Of a stretch of DNA of 62,354 nucleotides, positions 22,479 to 31,863 are shown in pieces (the first letter of the stretch is position 1; every line of letters begins with the position of its first letter). The notes under the pieces are model-generated. The model made no database searches. It saw only the letters and a program-made list of their open reading frames with translations, and was not told where the DNA came from. The DNA lies in contig NZ_JAHKPW010000005.1 in NCBI RefSeq assembly GCF_018860755.1, forward strand, positions 1 to 62,354. Reading direction: 5' to 3'. Origin of the DNA: Colwellia sp. D2M02. Lineage in GTDB: Bacteria; Pseudomonadota; Gammaproteobacteria; Enterobacterales; Alteromonadaceae. Made by a program: the position numbers and the translations under genes.

Positions 22479-23435
22479 CTAGGTAAAATATAAGTAACCG
22501 ACAATGATATAAATCACATAAAAGCTTAACAAAGAGATCGCTTTGAGTCGGCTAACAGTATGGCTGAATAATAAAAAAAGCGTCAGTACTAGAGTAATTA
22601 AGAGTAAAGCCCATTGATCGAAGCTAGCAAAGCGACCATCAAATGAGATAGGAGATATTAAAGACGACACACCCAGAATGCCTAAAATATTAAAAATATT
22701 ACTCCCCACCACATTACCAACCGCAACATCCATATGCTTACGTAATACAGCAACTAGCGATATCATAAACTCAGGTAAAGAAGTTCCTACAGCAACAAGT
22801 GTTAAGCCTATTAGCGCTTCAGACACGCCAAATTTGGTCGCTATTATTGTCGCCCCAGTAACAAACCATTGTGCGCCTAGTATTAAGAATATTAACCCTA
22901 TTGTGATAGATAATATGATTAGATAGGTGTTGTGGGGACGACTGTGTAGCGCTTTACCTTCGTCTTGGTGAAGTTTTTGTGATGGGTTTTTTTGGTTTTT
23001 TTCTTTGAGAATAGTTAGTCCTAGGTAGGCGAACAGTGCCGTAATCATTAGCACCCCGGACAGCAGAGAAAAAGAGCCAGACAACCCCACTATTACGAGT
23101 AATGATGTTGCGCTTAGCATAACAATAGCGTCGCGCTTAAGTGCCAACGGCTTAAATGCCAAAGGAGTGATTAAAGCACAAGTACCAAGAATAAGCCCTA
23201 TATTGCCAATATTACTGCCAATAATGTTACCTAAGGCAACAGAAGGGGTATTATTTAATACGGCATTAATTGACACAATTAACTCTGGCATTGAAGTGCC
23301 AAAGCCGACAATAATTAAGCCACTTAAAAATGGTGATACTTGAAGTTTATTCGCAGCAGACATTGCTCCACGTATTAGAAGCTCACCACCACTAAGTAGC
23401 ATGATAAGCCCTGCAATAACCATGATGTAATTCAT
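22479..23435 (-). CDS. Calcium/sodium antiporter (CaCA family, YrbG-like)
   Basis: A 318-residue inner-membrane exchanger with about ten hydrophobic helices. Two homologous halves each carry the alpha-repeat: GFGTSMPELIVS and GNIIGSNIGNIGL in the first, GTSLPEFMISLV and GNVVGSNIFNILG in the second. The paired acidic (PEL/PEF) and GSN motifs are ion-binding signatures of the Na+/Ca2+ exchanger superfamily. Members of this bacterial group exchange Ca2+ for Na+ or K+. It is transcribed away from the adjacent Mrp operon, with 133 bases between the divergent starts. Confidence 0.93.
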   Translation of the reverse strand: MNYIMVIAGLIMLLSGGELLIRGAMSAANKLQVSPFLSGLIIVGFGTSMPELIVSINAVLNNTPSVALGNIIGSNIGNIGLILGTCALITPLAFKPLALKRDAIVMLSATSLLVIVGLSGSFSLLSGVLMITALFAYLGLTILKEKNQKNPSQKLHQDEGKALHSRPHNTYLIILSITIGLIFLILGAQWFVTGATIIATKFGVSEALIGLTLVAVGTSLPEFMISLVAVLRKHMDVAVGNVVGSNIFNILGILGVSSLISPISFDGRFASFDQWALLLITLVLTLFLLFSHTVSRLKAISLLSFYVIYIIVGYLYFT

Positions 23436-23568
23436 TCATTCACCTGAAGAAAGTTTTTTGCATTATATAGGGTAAGTTACAAAATTATGTGTTTTTTTTA
23501 TAGGCTTTATCTCCTATAACTCCTATACTCGTTGCCAAATTAACCTTGACAATATTAAGCGCATATCT

Positions 23569-24090
23569 TTGTTTTCATTCATATCTACATTACTCTTAGC
23601 TGGGTTTTGGTTTCTCCTTGCAGAGGGTGACCTTGCGTCGCTATTAGTGGGTATTGTTTTCATTCCTTTAAGTGTTTTTGTGTCAGTAAAGCTTTCTGAA
23701 AAGGCGAATACTGCTCGTAGTGGTGCGCGTCTTCAGTTTATTAAAATCCCTAAGTTTGTTGGTTTTTTTTTATATCAGTCAATTAAAGGGGGTAAAGACA
23801 CAGCATTACGTGCGTTTTCGTTGAACATGCAGTTACAACCTGAGTTTGTTCATTACCCTATTAAGCATATTCCCGCAGGCTTACCAATGAATTTATTTAT
23901 GAATGTTGTCAGCTTATTACCTGGTTCAGTCGGTGTAATTAGAGAGCCAAATAGTGTGCTTGTCCATGTATTAGCAGTAACCGACCAGACACTCAATGAA
24001 ATTTATGCGTGTGAGCTAATTGTGAGCGAACTATTTGGGTTAGATGTGTCGGCGCCTAAGCGTAACTCCATAACTAAAAAGGCTACTTGA
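23569..24090 (+). CDS. mnhE: Mrp/Mnh antiporter subunit E
   Basis: A 173-residue membrane subunit of the Mrp-type cation/proton antiporter. Two or three N-terminal hydrophobic helices are followed by the MrpE domain, with AGLPMNLFMNVVSLLPGSVGV as its core (residues about 103-123). The listed start is a TTG; the frame is open back to 23476 with no ATG and no good ribosome binding site, so the true start is uncertain (an ATT at 23554 is conceivable). It is the first gene of an eight-gene operon. Beginning with mnhE departs from the usual mrpABCDEFG order. Confidence 0.88.
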   Translation: MFSFISTLLLAGFWFLLAEGDLASLLVGIVFIPLSVFVSVKLSEKANTARSGARLQFIKIPKFVGFFLYQSIKGGKDTALRAFSLNMQLQPEFVHYPIKHIPAGLPMNLFMNVVSLLPGSVGVIREPNSVLVHVLAVTDQTLNEIYACELIVSELFGLDVSAPKRNSITKKAT

Positions 24091-24091
24091 G

Positions 24092-24385
24092 ATGAACTAT
24101 TTTTATATAGCAGTCGTTGTTACTTTGTTGTTGTGCTTAATTTTAGGGTTAATAAGAGTATTAGCGGGGCCCGATAATGCCAATCGTATGTTAGCGGCGC
24201 AATTATTTGGCACTATAGGTACAACCGTTGTTATTGTACTCTCTGTACTTCAACATAATGAAGAAATTACCAATGTTGCGCTTGTTTTTACGCTATTAGC
24301 ATCAATCACTGTTGTTGCTTTTTTAAAGTTAGCTGAGCAACCCTTCGACTCGACAACAATAGATAGCAACAATGATGATCGTTAA
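24092..24385 (+). CDS. mnhF: Mrp/Mnh antiporter subunit F
   Basis: A 97-residue, three-helix subunit. The family motif RVLAGPDNANRMLA (25-38) is intact; its conserved aspartate lies in the polar segment between helices 1 and 2. It starts one base after the mnhE stop, so translation is coupled. The counterpart in archaeal membrane-bound hydrogenases is MbhB. Confidence 0.93.
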   Translation: MNYFYIAVVVTLLLCLILGLIRVLAGPDNANRMLAAQLFGTIGTTVVIVLSVLQHNEEITNVALVFTLLASITVVAFLKLAEQPFDSTTIDSNNDDR

Positions 24386-24713
24386 TATTTACACCATTTT
24401 TATGGTGTCACTCGGCTGTTTGTTCTTTATTGCAGGTACCTTGGGTTTGTTACGTTTTCCTGATGTATTTTGTCGATTACATGCATTAACTAAATCAGAT
24501 AATTTAGGCTTAGGGTTAATTACTTTAGGCTTATTACCACAAGTAGACAGTGTTTCTATGGCGATAAAGATTTTACTGATTTGGGCATTATTACTTTTAA
24601 CGAGTGCAACGAGTTGTCATTTGGTGGCTCGGCATGAACGGCGGAGACAGTTGAGTGAGCAAGCTGAAGGTCTACATAATAACCCACACAGCGAAGGAGG
24701 TAATGAACCGTGA
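24372..24713 (+). CDS. mnhG: Mrp/Mnh antiporter subunit G
   Basis: A 113-residue three-helix subunit with the conserved GTLGLLRFPDVFCRLHALTK motif (about 22-41). It overlaps the end of mnhF by 14 bases. The C-terminal tail (about 85-113) is polar and basic and probably cytoplasmic. The hydrogenase counterpart is MbhC. Confidence 0.93.
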   Translation: MMIVNIYTIFMVSLGCLFFIAGTLGLLRFPDVFCRLHALTKSDNLGLGLITLGLLPQVDSVSMAIKILLIWALLLLTSATSCHLVARHERRRQLSEQAEGLHNNPHSEGGNEP

Positions 24714-25021
24714 ATGTAGACTTATGGATTGACTTTTTATTATGCGTGTCTGTTTTAGTTATAGCGAGTTCAATTTTTTTAGTAAAGCAGTCGTTCACTG
24801 CTATCGTATTGTTTATTAGCTTAGGGCTCGTTATTACTTTGTGTTGGATACAGTTAAATGCTATTGATGTTGCTATCGCAGAGGCCGCTATTGGTGCTGG
24901 GCTAACTGGCGCCATGCTACTTGCAGCATGGCGAAAATTATCAATGGATAAAACCGCAGAAAAAACCATTGTAAAAACTGTTGAAAATACCAAGACAACA
25001 AAGCCACGAGGTGAGGTTTGA
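24710..25021 (+). CDS. DUF4040 subunit (MrpA C-terminal piece, MbhD-like)
   Basis: A 103-residue three-helix protein with the core segment IDVAIAEAAIGAGLTGAMLL (about 46-65). In classical Mrp systems this segment belongs to the C-terminal part of the very large MrpA subunit. Here, as in archaeal Mbh/Mbx complexes (MbhD), it is a separate gene. The start is GTG with a strong aaggagg nine bases upstream, overlapping the mnhG stop by four bases. The last 25 residues (after AAWRKL) are a lysine-rich cytoplasmic tail. Confidence 0.87.
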   Translation: MNVDLWIDFLLCVSVLVIASSIFLVKQSFTAIVLFISLGLVITLCWIQLNAIDVAIAEAAIGAGLTGAMLLAAWRKLSMDKTAEKTIVKTVENTKTTKPRGEV

Positions 25022-25701
25022 GTACTTTATTAAAGAGCCATCGGCAAGCTATAGAAAAAGCGATTATTGTTGGTTTGGTGGTTACTTTTATCATAACTCT
25101 CTTGTTAGCTTTGTTTAACCAACCAGTCCATGATAATAGTTTACAAGCGCTTGCTGTAGCGGATATTAATCAAACTGGTGTTACCAATATTGTTACTGCG
25201 GTGCTCTTAAACTATCGCGCCTACGATACTTTTATCGAATTTTCGGTTTTTTTATGTGTCGCCATTGCGGTACTTCCTTATATTCTTGAAGTACCTGTAG
25301 TGAAATTTCAATTACACACAGAATCCCAAGTATTACTTATCGCTAAAGCATTTATTCCGCTGACTATTGTTATGGCGGGTTACTTATTATGGATAGGCTC
25401 AAGCAAGCCTGGTGGTGCTTTTCAAGCAGCAGCATTACTAGCGGGCTGTTTAGTATTGTTATCGCTAGCGAATGTGAGGGTTATTGATTTTACTAAGCTA
25501 GGTTACCGTTTGTTAATGTCTTCGGGCGTGTTAGCGTTTTCAGTGGCAATACTATTGTTTTATCTCGAGTCACAAGCGTTTATAAAATTCCCCGTTGAGT
25601 TAGCTGGCGCAAGTATTTTAGCGATAGAGTTTTTTGCTACATTTGCGATTGCCCTAATATTGTTTCTTTGTTTTGAGTCTATTAATAAAGGGCATGCATA
25701 A
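25018..25701 (+). CDS. mnhB: Mrp/Mnh subunit B with N-terminal MrpA-tail (MbhE-MbhF-like fusion)
   Basis: A 227-residue membrane protein. The first 90 residues contain TNIVTAVLLNYRAYDTFIE, which is the extreme C-terminal element of MrpA (MbhE in hydrogenases). The remainder is an MnhB domain with LLIAKAFIPLTIVMAGYLL and the GGAFQAAALLAG motif. So the MrpA tail and MrpB are fused in one gene. Start codon is TTG, overlapping the previous stop by four bases (TTGA); gaggt lies five bases before it. Confidence 0.87.
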   Translation: MSTLLKSHRQAIEKAIIVGLVVTFIITLLLALFNQPVHDNSLQALAVADINQTGVTNIVTAVLLNYRAYDTFIEFSVFLCVAIAVLPYILEVPVVKFQLHTESQVLLIAKAFIPLTIVMAGYLLWIGSSKPGGAFQAAALLAGCLVLLSLANVRVIDFTKLGYRLLMSSGVLAFSVAILLFYLESQAFIKFPVELAGASILAIEFFATFAIALILFLCFESINKGHA

Positions 25702-26072
25702 TGGAGTTAACACAAACTAATCTATACACCTTATGCGCCATATTGTTGTTGGCAATCGGCTTACTTGGTTTCCTCCTAAATACTGACTTTATCCGAAAAG
25801 TATTGGGGTTGAATATTATTGGTATTGCCATTTTTATGTTGTTACTTGCAGTGGCGAATACTTACCCAGCAGCGATAGATCCCATTCCTCATGCAATGGT
25901 ACTTACGGGTATTATTGTTGCAGCTGCGGGCACGGCTTTAGGGCTTAATTTAGCGTCAAAAATAGCGAAATTTTCTCGAATAGTACAAAAAGAAGAAGTG
26001 ATAACATCCGCCGAGTCATTGTCTGATAAAGCTTATATAACTAGCCCAAATAACACGCAAGAGAGAGGTTAA
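25701..26072 (+). CDS. mnhC: Mrp/Mnh antiporter subunit C (NuoK-like)
   Basis: A 123-residue three-helix protein homologous to NuoK of complex I. Characteristic segments are KVLGLNIIGIAIFMLLLA and DPIPHAMVLTGIIVAAAGTA (about 54-73). It overlaps the mnhB stop by one base. The hydrophilic C-terminal tail (about 92-123) is a little longer than usual. Hydrogenase counterpart: MbhG. Confidence 0.95.
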   Translation: MELTQTNLYTLCAILLLAIGLLGFLLNTDFIRKVLGLNIIGIAIFMLLLAVANTYPAAIDPIPHAMVLTGIIVAAAGTALGLNLASKIAKFSRIVQKEEVITSAESLSDKAYITSPNNTQERG

Positions 26073-26073
26073 C

Positions 26074-27555
26074 TTGTTAGATAGCCTTATAACAACTTTC
26101 GTTAGTACGTATTCAATTCCGGTTCTCATTGTTTTACCTGTGGTTATTGCGGTTATTTGCTTTGTGGTAGGTAACATTACTTTAAGCCGTATTGTTAGTG
26201 TCGTTAGTGGCATATTTCTTGTCATAACCTGTTTATTGCAGGCAGGTTATGTTTTACAACAAACCGCTGCTATTGAGCTTGTTGTTGGCAATTGGCAGCC
26301 ACCATTAGGTATTCGGCTATCGGTTAATGAATTTAGTGCCATTATGCTATTAATGACTTCTACTATCGGTTTAGCAATCACTTTTTACAGTACCAAATAC
26401 TTTAACAGTGATGATAAAGAAGTACGCTTTTGGCCATTATGGTGGTTTCTAATTACGGCGTTAAACGGTATTTTTATTTCATCTGATATTTTTAATACCT
26501 ATATTATGCTCGAGCTACTGGGCTTAACTGCGGTTAGTTTAATTGCCATTCAAGGCACGCAGCAAGCATTACAAGCATCATTTCAATATTTACTAGTTGG
26601 GCTGTTTGGCTCATTAATGTACCTACTAGGTGTCGCTATTATTTATCGCACTTATGGGGTGCTTGATAACCAGTTGATTGCCAATATGGTTGAAAATAAT
26701 CTTAGTATGCAATTAGCTTTGGTATTGATTACCTTAGGGATGATGATGAAGTGTGCGTTATTTCCCTTACATTTCTGGCTTCCCTCTGCGCACTCTAATG
26801 CTTCTGCGCCAGTGAGTGCGATGTTGTCGGCTTTAGTCGTGAAAGCGGCATTTTTTATATTATTTACATTTTGGTTTGAAATTTTAACTGCTGTTGTTAC
26901 AACGGCGGCAGTAACAGTGATGGGGATTTTCGGTGCCATGGCTGTGATATATGGCTCGTATCGTGCTTTTACCTCGCCACGGTTAAAACAATTAATTGCT
27001 TATTCAACAGTGGCACAAATTGGCTATTTATTTCTCGCTTTCCCGCTAATGATTGCAACGCCTGAGTTAGCCAGAACAGCCGTTATTTACTTTATTGTTG
27101 CTCATGGTTGTGCCAAAGCGGCGATGTTTTTAGCTGCTGGCGTTATTCAAAAAACCATGGGTCACGATCAACTATCACAGCTGCAAGGTATTGCAACTAA
27201 GTTACCTTTGAGTATTTTTATTTTTGCAGTAACCAGCGCAAGCTTAATTGGTTTGCCACCTAGTGGTGGTTTTATTGCTAAATGGCTGTTACTAAATAAT
27301 GCCGTGGAGGCGGATCAATGGTGGTGGGTTTTAACATTATTTATTGGTGGTTTATTAGCGAGTGCGTATTTATTTAGGGTACTGAACTTAGCTTTCACGA
27401 CACCTGAAAATAAAGACGGATCTGAAGAAAAATTCCATACTGTTTCAATGGTTAGTGAAAGTAAACTGTTAGGTGCCGTGGGGCTATCTATTATCACTAT
27501 TGTTATTGGGTTGAACGCGATGTGGTTAACTAACCTAATAACGAGTAGCTATTAA
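26074..27555 (+). CDS. mnhD: Mrp/Mnh antiporter subunit D
   Basis: A 493-residue antiporter-like subunit of the NuoL/M/N family with about 14 helices. The residues needed for proton transfer are present: Glu in IMLELLGLTAV (TM5), Lys in MMMKCALFPLHFWLP (TM7), Lys in SALVVKAAFF (TM8) and Lys in PSGGFIAKWLLL (TM12). Start is TTG two bases after the mnhC stop, with gagagagg just upstream. Counterpart of MbhH. Confidence 0.95.
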   Translation: MLDSLITTFVSTYSIPVLIVLPVVIAVICFVVGNITLSRIVSVVSGIFLVITCLLQAGYVLQQTAAIELVVGNWQPPLGIRLSVNEFSAIMLLMTSTIGLAITFYSTKYFNSDDKEVRFWPLWWFLITALNGIFISSDIFNTYIMLELLGLTAVSLIAIQGTQQALQASFQYLLVGLFGSLMYLLGVAIIYRTYGVLDNQLIANMVENNLSMQLALVLITLGMMMKCALFPLHFWLPSAHSNASAPVSAMLSALVVKAAFFILFTFWFEILTAVVTTAAVTVMGIFGAMAVIYGSYRAFTSPRLKQLIAYSTVAQIGYLFLAFPLMIATPELARTAVIYFIVAHGCAKAAMFLAAGVIQKTMGHDQLSQLQGIATKLPLSIFIFAVTSASLIGLPPSGGFIAKWLLLNNAVEADQWWWVLTLFIGGLLASAYLFRVLNLAFTTPENKDGSEEKFHTVSMVSESKLLGAVGLSIITIVIGLNAMWLTNLITSSY

Positions 27556-27617
27556 ATGATACAAAAAAATCACCATAAAACCACTAATAGCTTTCAGGTA
27601 GTAAGAGGTCGGTCATT

Positions 27618-30600
27618 ATGTTAAACCAGTGGTTGCCGCTTATTATATTAATTGTTGCGTTTGGTACTGGCATTTTTATGCTGGTTATTAACGAGAAAAG
27701 TGAAAGGTTAAGAACCTCTGTTAACTTAACCAGTGCTGCCGTTAATATCGTACTAATTGCAATGATGTTGCTAGGGGTTTCTCAAGGGGAAGTATTTGAA
27801 ACACGCTTACCCTTACTACCCGATATTAACTTGGTTTTAAAAGCGGATGCCTTGTCATTGGCGTTTGTTACGCTTTCAGGCGTATTGTGGTTTTTTACCA
27901 CAATTTATGCGGTAGGTTATTTTAAGCATGGTAAAAATCGTAGTCGTTTTTTTGGTTTTTTTAGTCTGTGCGTATTTTCAACGCTGGGTGTCGCCTTAGC
28001 GGGAAATTTAATTACATTTTTAATTTTTTATGAGTTACTTACTTTAGCGACATACCCGCTAATTGTACACAAAGGCAATGACGCTTCTTTAAGTTCAGGA
28101 AGAATCTACTTACGTTACACTATGATTGGTGGCGCAATTTTAATGGTTGGTGTGGTTTGGTTAAAATCTATTGCGGGCGCATTAGATTTTTCAACGCCGG
28201 ACATTTTGCAAAATACTCCCAATATAGATCCAATGGTTATCACCATTATTTTTATCATGTTAATAATAGGGTTAGGTGTAAAAGCTGCCTTGTTCCCTCT
28301 ACATGGTTGGCTACCTCGCGCTATGGCCGCTCCTGCTCCGGTTAGTTCTTTATTACATGCTGTTGCTGTTGTTAAAGCTGGGGCTTTTGGCATTATTCGA
28401 GTGGTGTACGATGTTTATGGTGTTGACTTAGCTAATTCACTTGGCGTTTTACAAGTACTGCTAATTATGGCTTGTATCACCATTATTTATGGTTCAGTAA
28501 GGGCTGTTTATCAAGATGATATTAAAAAGCGCTTAGCATATTCAACCGTAAGTCAGGTTTCCTATATTACTCTTGGTATTGCGTTAGCAGGTCCTATTGC
28601 AGCGGTTGGCGCTATTATGCACTTGGTGCACCAAGGATTGATGAAGATAACAATGTTTTTTTGTGCTGGCTTGCTTGCAGAAACTCATCATATTTACAAA
28701 GTAAGTGAATTAAACGGTATTGCTAAAAAAATGCCGATTACTATGACTGTTTTTACTATCGCTGTTTTAGGTATGATAGGGATACCACCAATCGCGGGCT
28801 TTGTTTCTAAATGGTATCTTGGCGTTGGTGCTATTGAGGCAGGTCATGCTTGGGTTATTGCAGTGTTGGCGGGTAGCAGTGTTTTGAATGCTATTTATTT
28901 TTTGCCACTAGTTTATCGAGCTTGGTTTGTTGAGCCTAGATTAAATGATAACGCTCATGCTGAGTTACCTGTTTCACCTAATAATTCGTGGTCGCTTGAA
29001 GCACACTGGATGATGCTGTTGCCACCTGTGGTAACTATTACTTTCGCTACATTAGCGGGACTATTTGCTCAGAGCCAATATAGTGCTTTGAGTTGGGCGA
29101 CACTTATTGCCTCATCTGAATCGATAGGCTTTAGTCAAATCAGTAGTATGTTACAACCAATACTTTTAACAGTGCCAACATCAAACCTCTTGCTATGGTG
29201 TGTTGTACTGCCTTTTATTTTGGCGGCACTTCTCGCGTTACTCCCAAGGGTAACTCGACTAAATTATTTGATGCCCCTTTGTGCACTGCCTGCGGTTTAT
29301 CTTGGTTTACAGCCAAGTGATCTTGTTCAAATAACTCCTTTTATGTTTTTTGGTAGCGAGTTGCTCCTTGATGACTTCAGTCAGGCATTTTTATTACTCG
29401 CAGGCATACTGTGGTTGTTGAGTTCAAGTTACGCGTTGTTTTATCCGCATATAGGTCGTAACAAGTCAGGCTTTGTCAGATTGTTTTGTATTGCCATGGG
29501 CAGTAGTTTTGGTGTGGTGCTTAGTGCTGATATGTTTGGGTTTATCACCTTCTTTACACTTATGAGTTTATCGTCTTATGTTTTGATTATTCGAGATAAA
29601 AGCGATGCTGCCATAACCGCTGCTAACGTATATATAAAATGGGTTATTGTTGGTGAAATTGCTATTTTTAGTGCATTTTGTGTTTTAAATTATATGGCGC
29701 TATCTCAACAAGTTGTTGTAACCCCTTTACTGCAGTTTACGGGGATAATGCTTGTTGTTGGCTTTGGTATTAAAATTGGGTTATTAGGTTTTCATTCATG
29801 GCTACCTTTAGCGCATCCTGTTGCAGCGGTACCAGCCAGTGCTTTGCTGAGTGGTTTTATGGTTAAGGCGGGTATGATTGGCTGGTTAAGGTTTTTTCCA
29901 TTTGAATATAATCTTACCGTGAATAATGAAGTGATTTTTTATCATTTAGGTTTATTAACCCTTGGTCTAGGTATTAGTGGTGCGTTTTATGCTGCAATAA
30001 AAGGTATGTTGCAGCAAAACCCTAAAGCGGTATTAGCGTATTCAACAGTAAGTCAAATGGGGATATTGTCGGCTTGTTTTGGAGTAATGCTTGTTTTTCC
30101 TACTTTAAAAGAGGCTATGGTCATTGCGGTGGTGTTTTATGCTATTCATCACGGGTTGGCTAAATCTGCGTTGTTTTTATCTGTTGGTATTGCACCTCTC
30201 TTAAATACGAGAACTGAAGTTGCTCTTATAATACGAACTCTTACTTGCGTGGCTGTAATATTTCCAGCACTTTCGTTAGTAGGAATTGCCTTTACAAGCG
30301 GTTTTTTTGCTAAATCAGAGGTGAAGGCTTTATTGTATGATTTACCCTCTTTGAAATACGCCATTGTGATAAGCGCCGTGTTTACGGGGCTACTAATGTG
30401 TCGTTTTGTTGATAAACTTTATGCTAAAGCCCAACAGCAAGATATACATGAGCATAATGAACATCCTAATAATATTTATTATCCACTCTTAGCTATTTGT
30501 TTTGTGAATTGTATATTGGTGCTGTTGGCACCGCTTTATTTGCTGAGCGAGCAACATACAATATCAACGTTAATATCAAAAGTGACGATAAGCAGTGCGC

Positions 30601-30917
30601 TGCTCTCTATTATACCAATAGTGTTTTCATTATTAATATATAAAGGGGTAACTGCCCTTGGGTTTGACAAACGCGCTGGTTCAGCTAAGGATATGATATC
30701 GAATGTAAATACATTTAAACGGGAACTTCTTGTTAGCCATTTATTTAATAATATCGCCGTGAAACTTTCTACTCTTAATATATTCATTCGAGCCAAAGCT
30801 TATGTTGACGATAAATTGTCAGCTAAAGAGGTCATGCCGTTAAATATGCAATCTACTTATGTGTCATTAGTATTAATGGTTGTTTGTATGCTGCTGTTAT
30901 TTTCTTTTGTGAGCTAA
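27618..30917 (+). CDS. Double antiporter-like protein (two MrpA/D-type domains)
   Basis: A 1099-residue membrane protein made of two NuoL/M-like antiporter units in tandem (about 1-500 and 525-1000) plus a C-terminal tail with a final helix. The first unit has the full proton-path set: Glu139 in FYELLTLATYPL, Lys222 and His229 in VKAALFPLHGWLP, Lys253 and Lys398. In the second unit the equivalents of the lysines and histidine remain (Lys719, His726, Lys750), but the TM5 glutamate position is Thr647 in FFTLMSLSSYVL, so this unit may be altered or structural. It is the last gene of the operon, 62 bases after mnhD. It replaces the antiporter half of MrpA. Confidence 0.88.
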   Translation: MLNQWLPLIILIVAFGTGIFMLVINEKSERLRTSVNLTSAAVNIVLIAMMLLGVSQGEVFETRLPLLPDINLVLKADALSLAFVTLSGVLWFFTTIYAVGYFKHGKNRSRFFGFFSLCVFSTLGVALAGNLITFLIFYELLTLATYPLIVHKGNDASLSSGRIYLRYTMIGGAILMVGVVWLKSIAGALDFSTPDILQNTPNIDPMVITIIFIMLIIGLGVKAALFPLHGWLPRAMAAPAPVSSLLHAVAVVKAGAFGIIRVVYDVYGVDLANSLGVLQVLLIMACITIIYGSVRAVYQDDIKKRLAYSTVSQVSYITLGIALAGPIAAVGAIMHLVHQGLMKITMFFCAGLLAETHHIYKVSELNGIAKKMPITMTVFTIAVLGMIGIPPIAGFVSKWYLGVGAIEAGHAWVIAVLAGSSVLNAIYFLPLVYRAWFVEPRLNDNAHAELPVSPNNSWSLEAHWMMLLPPVVTITFATLAGLFAQSQYSALSWATLIASSESIGFSQISSMLQPILLTVPTSNLLLWCVVLPFILAALLALLPRVTRLNYLMPLCALPAVYLGLQPSDLVQITPFMFFGSELLLDDFSQAFLLLAGILWLLSSSYALFYPHIGRNKSGFVRLFCIAMGSSFGVVLSADMFGFITFFTLMSLSSYVLIIRDKSDAAITAANVYIKWVIVGEIAIFSAFCVLNYMALSQQVVVTPLLQFTGIMLVVGFGIKIGLLGFHSWLPLAHPVAAVPASALLSGFMVKAGMIGWLRFFPFEYNLTVNNEVIFYHLGLLTLGLGISGAFYAAIKGMLQQNPKAVLAYSTVSQMGILSACFGVMLVFPTLKEAMVIAVVFYAIHHGLAKSALFLSVGIAPLLNTRTEVALIIRTLTCVAVIFPALSLVGIAFTSGFFAKSEVKALLYDLPSLKYAIVISAVFTGLLMCRFVDKLYAKAQQQDIHEHNEHPNNIYYPLLAICFVNCILVLLAPLYLLSEQHTISTLISKVTISSALLSIIPIVFSLLIYKGVTALGFDKRAGSAKDMISNVNTFKRELLVSHLFNNIAVKLSTLNIFIRAKAYVDDKLSAKEVMPLNMQSTYVSLVLMVVCMLLLFSFVS

Positions 30918-31005
30918 TTACTGTCAGCATTAATCATTATTTTGTGTCAAGTGTGTTAGGTTGAGTAATTGTAGTAAAGCCATGCCCTACTAAGGATCTT
31001 ACACC

Positions 31006-31863
31006 ATGAAAATAACAAGCAAGTATTGCGCAGCAATGCTTTTCATTTTGCTGATATTCAACAAGCCTATATCTGCTGCTGAACCTGAGCAGCCTATTGC
31101 TGCCGACGCTATACAAGGGAAAATAATACAAGGGCAAATAATTTGGGGTGATTTATATACAGGTAATGTGCAAGCTTCATTAGATTTTTATACGGCCACG
31201 TTTGGCTGGACGACAAAAACCTTCGGGCAAGACAATACCCGGTATCACTTATTGTATGATGGTGATCAAGCCATTGCAGGCGTATTAAAACGGCCCACAC
31301 AACGTAATAAAACCGAGAGCGCACTTTGGATTGGTAGTTTTGCTACAAATAACGTTCAGTTGGCCGTCAATAATGCCAGTAACAAGCAAGCAACCATTAT
31401 GTTAGCGCCGCATAACTTTGCGTTATATGGAGAGCGTGCGGTTATTGCTGATCCTCAAGGGGCTATTGTGGCATTACTTGACCTTGATGAGAAAAAGCAA
31501 TCACACCAAAACATTAGTGCTAAGTGGGACTGGGCACAGTTATTTAGCGTTAACACTCAAAAGGCCGCTGACTTTTATCGAGATGCATTTAGCTACAGCA
31601 TCGAGCAGGTTGAGAATTACAAAGGTAGCTTTTATTTATTAAAACAAGAAATATTGAGAGCCAGTATTGTGAGTATTCCTGCGTCGTTCGAACAACGCGA
31701 TCGCTGGGTGAATTTTGTAGTTGTGGATAATTTAGCTAAAACACTCGTTGCCGCAGATAAAAATGGTGCAGAAATAATTTACCAGCCTCAAGGAGCGCAA
31801 GTTGCAATTATTGTTGATCCTCAAGGAGCACTTTTAGGCCTTACTGAGCAGGAGAGTGAATAA
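31006..31863 (+). CDS. Exported two-domain VOC (glyoxalase-like) protein
   Basis: A 285-residue protein with a signal peptide (about 1-24, cleavage near ISAAE) followed by two vicinal-oxygen-chelate domains. The first (about 45-150) opens IIWGDLYTGNVQASLDFYTATFGW, with core DFYTATFGW. The second (about 168-280) opens WDWAQLFSVNTQKAADFYRDAF, with core ADFYRDAFSY. VOC proteins are usually cytoplasmic, so export is notable. No enzymatic activity can be assigned. It overlaps the downstream lipoprotein gene by one base, so the two are co-translated. Confidence 0.8.
   Translation: MKITSKYCAAMLFILLIFNKPISAAEPEQPIAADAIQGKIIQGQIIWGDLYTGNVQASLDFYTATFGWTTKTFGQDNTRYHLLYDGDQAIAGVLKRPTQRNKTESALWIGSFATNNVQLAVNNASNKQATIMLAPHNFALYGERAVIADPQGAIVALLDLDEKKQSHQNISAKWDWAQLFSVNTQKAADFYRDAFSYSIEQVENYKGSFYLLKQEILRASIVSIPASFEQRDRWVNFVVVDNLAKTLVAADKNGAEIIYQPQGAQVAIIVDPQGALLGLTEQESE

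Noticed and set aside
24556-24993. 145-codon minus-strand frame opposite mnhG and the DUF4040 gene
   Set aside because: The plus-strand genes are tightly overlapping and carry clear family motifs; the antisense frame is low-complexity in composition and is a shadow.
27556-27623. Short frame of about 22 codons starting right after the mnhD stop, as a leader peptide
   Set aside because: It overlaps the start of the next gene but has no ribosome binding site and no repeated residue pattern; it is more likely chance.
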